Source of the DNA: Pseudomonadota bacterium
GTDB lineage: Bacteria > Pseudomonadota > Alphaproteobacteria > Rhodospirillales > Magnetospirillaceae
Assembly (NCBI GenBank): GCA_021793155.1
Contig: JAJYTF010000008.1
Location: 95,966-159,965 of the forward strand
Length of the DNA stretch: 64,000 bases
Reading direction: 5' to 3'
The notes under the pieces are model-generated. The model worked only from the letters and a program-made list of their open reading frames with translations, ran no database searches and was not told the DNA's origin. Both the position numbers and the translations under genes were made by a program. Of this stretch, positions 61,460 through 64,000 are shown one piece after another; within the stretch, counting starts at the first letter, position 1; each line of letters begins with the position of its first letter.

Positions 61460-63462
61460 AATTCCAGCGCCAGCAGCAGGACCACCAGGGCGACGAAAAC
61501 GAAGCTCAAATATTTTCGGATGGTCAGGTATTGGAATGCATTGAGGCGGTCGGCGAGGATGCCGATGGCCCTGGCCACCGGCTCGTAGAACGTCGCCCAG
61601 ACCAGATCGTGGACCATCACCGTGAGGCGCGCCGGGCCGGTGTCGCCCGGCGGCGGCATGTCCACCTCCTCGGTGGCGCGGAATACCACGCTGCCGAACA
61701 CCCGGCGGATAGGCTGGGCGAACCCGCTGGCCGAGTATTGGGTCAGCGGGCTGGCATCAGGATAGCCGCAATCCCAGGCCGGGCCGCGCCGCATGGCATG
61801 CGAGGCCCAACGATGGATCACCTGGGCCGCAGTCAAGGCCGCCCATGCGATGAAGAGGAAGACCAGCAGGCCGTTATAGGAGCTGCGGCCGGCAGCGACA
61901 GGGATAATGGTCAGCCATGGCTCGACGCTCTGCACCGGCATGCGCTGCCCGACCAGGTTGCCGACCACCGGCCCCCATGTGTCGATGACCAGCCCGGGAA
62001 GGATGCCGGCCAGCAGACAAAGCAGGGCGAGCAGCAGCATGGTGGCCAGCGAGAAACGGTCGACATCGCAGGCAGTTGCGGCCGCCGTGCTGCGCGGCCG
62101 GCTGAGGAAGGTGACCCCGAAGGCCTTGACGAAGCAGCCGGCGGCGAGTGCCGCCGACAGAGCGAGAAGCGCGCCGACCGATGGGACCAGCAGCTTCGGC
62201 CCCCAGAGCGCCAGCTTCGGCCCCTGCAGCACCGCCTGGAAGGTCAGCCATTCAGAAACGAAGCCGTTGAACGGCGGCAGGGCCGAGATGGCGGCGCAGC
62301 CGATCAGGAAGGCGAAAGCGGTGGCGGGCATGCGGTGGATAAGGCCGCCCAGATGTTCCATGTCCCGTTCGCCGGTCACCGTCAGCACCGCGCCGGCACC
62401 GAAAAACAGCAGGCTCTTGAACGTCATGTGGTTCAGCACATGGAACAAGGCCGCGGTGAGCGCCAGCGCCGCCACGGCGGGCAAGCCCTCGGCTCGGAAG
62501 GCCAGCGCCAGGCCCAGGCCGATATAGATGATCCCGATGTTTTCGACGGTATGGTAGGCCAGCAGCCGCTTCAGATCGTGCTGCATGAGGGCGTAGAGCA
62601 CGCCGAGGACGGCGGTGATTCCGCCCAGCGCCAGCACCGGCATGCTCCACCACCACTGGGGCTCCCCGAGCAGATCGAAAACGACACGCACGAAGGCGTA
62701 GATTGCGACCTTGGTCATGACACCGCTCATCAGCGCCGAAACGTGGCTCGGCGCCGCCGGATGGGCCAACGGCAGCCAGACATGCAGCGGAACCAGCCCA
62801 GCCTTGGATCCGGCGCCCAGCAGCAGCAGGGCGAGAACCAGCGAGGCGCTGGCCGGCGAATGGGACGCAGCGCGAATGGCGGCGAAGCCGTAGCCGCCGT
62901 CGGGGCCGGCCAGCAGGCCGAAGGCGAGCAGCAGCGCTGCCGTGCCGAAACTGGCCATGACGAGATAGACGTAACCCGCGCGGACATTGTCACGCTCGTG
63001 GTGGTCGGCGATGACCAGGGCCCATGACGCCAGCGACATGAATTCCCAGGAGAACAGGAAGGTAAAGGCATCGTCGGCGAGCACGACCAGCTGCATGCCG
63101 GCCACAAATACCGGGAAAAACGGCAGGACCCGCCGTGGTGCCGTTTCGTGGCGGCCATAGCCCAGGCCGTAGAGGCTGGCGGCGGCCCCGCCGAGGTCGA
63201 CCACGGCCAGGAAAAAAGCGGACAGCGCATCAAGGCGGAAATGAGCGCCGAGCCAGGGCAGCCCCAGCGGCAGCGTGACGGCCGGGACCAGGCCGGTATC
63301 AGCGAGGAGATGGCCGAGAGCGGCGGCAAGGCTGGCCAGGCAGGCGACCATTGCCAGGCCGTAGATGACCGAGTTTGCCGTAAACCTTGCACCGATGCCA
63401 ATCGCCGCCACGGGCAGGGCGAGCAGGAGGCCAACGCAGGACAAGACGACAAGAATGGTCAC
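61450..63462 (-). CDS. hyfB: Hydrogenase-4 component B-like antiporter subunit (NuoL-like)
   Basis: The largest membrane subunit, 670 aa with about 16 helices. Family motifs are FFPVFVAGMQLVVLADDAFT, FSWEFMSLASWALVIADHHE with its conserved Glu, SKAGLVPLHVWLPLAHPAAP with Lys and His of the ion path, ALMQHDLKRLLAYHTVENIG and LFHVLNHMTFKSLLFFGAGA. The C-terminal extension contains further helices and DCGYPDASPLTQYSASGFAQ. It starts at a GTG (63462) with only a weak GAAAG upstream. First structural gene of the operon; hyfA, hyfD and hyfH equivalents are absent. Confidence 0.92.
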   Translation of the reverse strand: MTILVVLSCVGLLLALPVAAIGIGARFTANSVIYGLAMVACLASLAAALGHLLADTGLVPAVTLPLGLPWLGAHFRLDALSAFFLAVVDLGGAAASLYGLGYGRHETAPRRVLPFFPVFVAGMQLVVLADDAFTFLFSWEFMSLASWALVIADHHERDNVRAGYVYLVMASFGTAALLLAFGLLAGPDGGYGFAAIRAASHSPASASLVLALLLLGAGSKAGLVPLHVWLPLAHPAAPSHVSALMSGVMTKVAIYAFVRVVFDLLGEPQWWWSMPVLALGGITAVLGVLYALMQHDLKRLLAYHTVENIGIIYIGLGLALAFRAEGLPAVAALALTAALFHVLNHMTFKSLLFFGAGAVLTVTGERDMEHLGGLIHRMPATAFAFLIGCAAISALPPFNGFVSEWLTFQAVLQGPKLALWGPKLLVPSVGALLALSAALAAGCFVKAFGVTFLSRPRSTAAATACDVDRFSLATMLLLALLCLLAGILPGLVIDTWGPVVGNLVGQRMPVQSVEPWLTIIPVAAGRSSYNGLLVFLFIAWAALTAAQVIHRWASHAMRRGPAWDCGYPDASPLTQYSASGFAQPIRRVFGSVVFRATEEVDMPPPGDTGPARLTVMVHDLVWATFYEPVARAIGILADRLNAFQYLTIRKYLSFVFVALVVLLLALELWL

Positions 63463-63511
63463 GGCAGTATCTTTCAGGGACCACCGGAGCGGCGGCCCGC
63501 CACTGGTTCGG

Positions 63512-63757
63512 CTATCTCTTCAAACGCACACCCCGCCCTCCGCCCGTGCTGGCGGATCCTTCTCCGATGAGTTCGATACCGGCCGCGTCCAAGGCGGCGA
63601 TCAGCTTCATCAATGAATCGACATTGCAATGAATGACGCCGCCGCTGGCTTCCATCCGCTGGATGGTGGGAAGCGACAAATCCGCTCGTTCGGCCAACTG
63701 GCGCTGGTCGATGCCAAGCAGGGCCCGGGCGGCCCGAAGCTGTGCGGCGGTGATCAT
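63512..63757 (-). CDS. Small XRE-family DNA-binding protein
   Basis: An 81-aa Cro/XRE-type helix-turn-helix protein: ITAAQLRAARALLGIDQRQL, AERADLSLPTIQRMEASGGV and SLMKLIAALDAAGIELIGEG. This matches the many stand-alone alphaproteobacterial XRE repressors. The start was set at the ATG at 63757, at the natural domain boundary; the frame to 63856 lacks a ribosome site, and the one at 63757 is weak too. It lies 49 bp upstream of hyfB in the same direction and may be the operon's first gene and autoregulator. Candidate operators are the palindromes to its right. Confidence 0.82.
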   Translation of the reverse strand: MITAAQLRAARALLGIDQRQLAERADLSLPTIQRMEASGGVIHCNVDSLMKLIAALDAAGIELIGEGSASTGGGRGVRLKR

Positions 63758-63916
63758 TGGGCAGCAACCCAAATTAATCCGGGGACATAATAACCGATTG
63801 TTGAAACATCGGCTAGGATGTTCCAGCAGCAATTCTTCATGTTTCAGCCGCAGCACTCCCTAATACCCCCTCGTGTGTCGCTAGCAAATGAAAATGACCG
63901 ACGTAGGTAGCACATC

Positions 63917-63932
63917 AATTGACCGGTCAATT
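63917..63932. promoter_or_regulatory. Perfect 16-bp palindrome, operator candidate
   Basis: The sequence aattgaccggtcaatt is self-complementary and lies 160 bp upstream of the XRE gene. Such TTGACCGGTCAA-type sites suit dimeric repressors of the TetR or XRE kind; the protein is unknown. Confidence 0.5.
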
Positions 63933-63934
63933 TG

Positions 63935-63966
63935 GCCGGGGGGTGGGGCATGCCCCACCCCCCGGC
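63935..63966. repeat. Perfect 32-bp GC palindrome
   Basis: Sixteen-base arms gccggggggtggggca and tgccccaccccccggc meet without spacer. It is followed to the window edge by another GC dyad and ttt. It could be a terminator or cruciform for a gene beyond the window; the right context is missing. Confidence 0.65.
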
Positions 63967-64000
63967 GGCCCGCGTCGACCGGGGTCACGCGGCGGCCTTT

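Noticed and set aside
1..64000. CRISPR arrays, insertion sequences or prophage
   Set aside because: No regularly spaced direct repeats, transposase, integrase or phage structural genes were found; the repeats seen are isolated palindromes.

Overview
The window looks like a chromosomal segment of a G+C-rich alphaproteobacterium of the Rhodospirillales (Magnetospirillum/Phaeospirillum-like). The reasons are a form II RubisCO next to cbbR and a divergent ribulose-phosphate epimerase, a GapR (DUF2312) gene, dctA facing dctBD as in alphaproteobacteria, and very many chemotaxis, PAS-kinase and c-di-GMP genes. The genus is inferred from gene content only. No rRNA, tRNA, CRISPR array, phage or transposase gene was seen.

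Layout. 1-2.8 kb: end of a Calvin-cycle cluster (rpe/cbbE, cbbR, cbbM). 2.9-6.8 kb: small envelope and unknown genes, OsmC, a CoA-binding protein, an AEC-type transporter. 6.8-11.6 kb: two chemoreceptors flanking a GH4 glycosidase. 11.8-14.8 kb: a secreted protein, an L-lactate permease and the 3' remnant of an lpxR-like gene. 14.9-20.2 kb: two paralogous RluA-type pseudouridine synthases around a panE-like reductase and an atypical response regulator, then an ELM1-like protein and a zinc alcohol dehydrogenase. 20.3-26.6 kb: hybrid kinase, rppH, class III aminotransferase, two EamA transporters. 26.7-31.4 kb: the C4-dicarboxylate module dctA <-> dctBD, with a readable sigma-54 promoter. 31.5-36.6 kb: a second-messenger cluster (receiver protein, degenerate EAL protein, HD-GYP protein, hybrid kinase). 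36.8-40.6 kb: N-formylglutamate amidohydrolase, gapR, an MFS transporter, a nucleotide-sugar epimerase and a small conserved-looking protein.

40.9-47.0 kb holds the most unusual local group. It contains a membrane protein that joins a PAS and degenerate histidine-kinase-like region to an intact DEDDh 3'-5' exonuclease, facing a CBS/DUF294 nucleotidyltransferase-like protein, beside a DUF485-ActP acetate symporter operon. 47.0-56.2 kb: LysR regulator, secreted protein, MASE4-GGDEF cyclase, orphan LivK-type binding protein, site-2-protease-like membrane protein, FkbM methyltransferase, succinyl-CoA:3-ketoacid CoA-transferase (two subunits) and a PhzF-family protein. 56.3-63.8 kb: a leftward six-gene hyfBCEFGI-type operon whose large subunit has lost all four expected NiFe cysteine ligands, so it is better read as an energy-converting-hydrogenase-related complex than as a hydrogenase. 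A small XRE regulator lies just upstream.

Metabolic themes are organic-acid uptake (lactate, C4-dicarboxylates, acetate), ketone-body activation, CO2 fixation and dense signalling. Non-coding findings include a 53-nt palindromic repeat present twice, a sigma-54 promoter with tandem upstream sites for dctA, and several perfect long palindromes.
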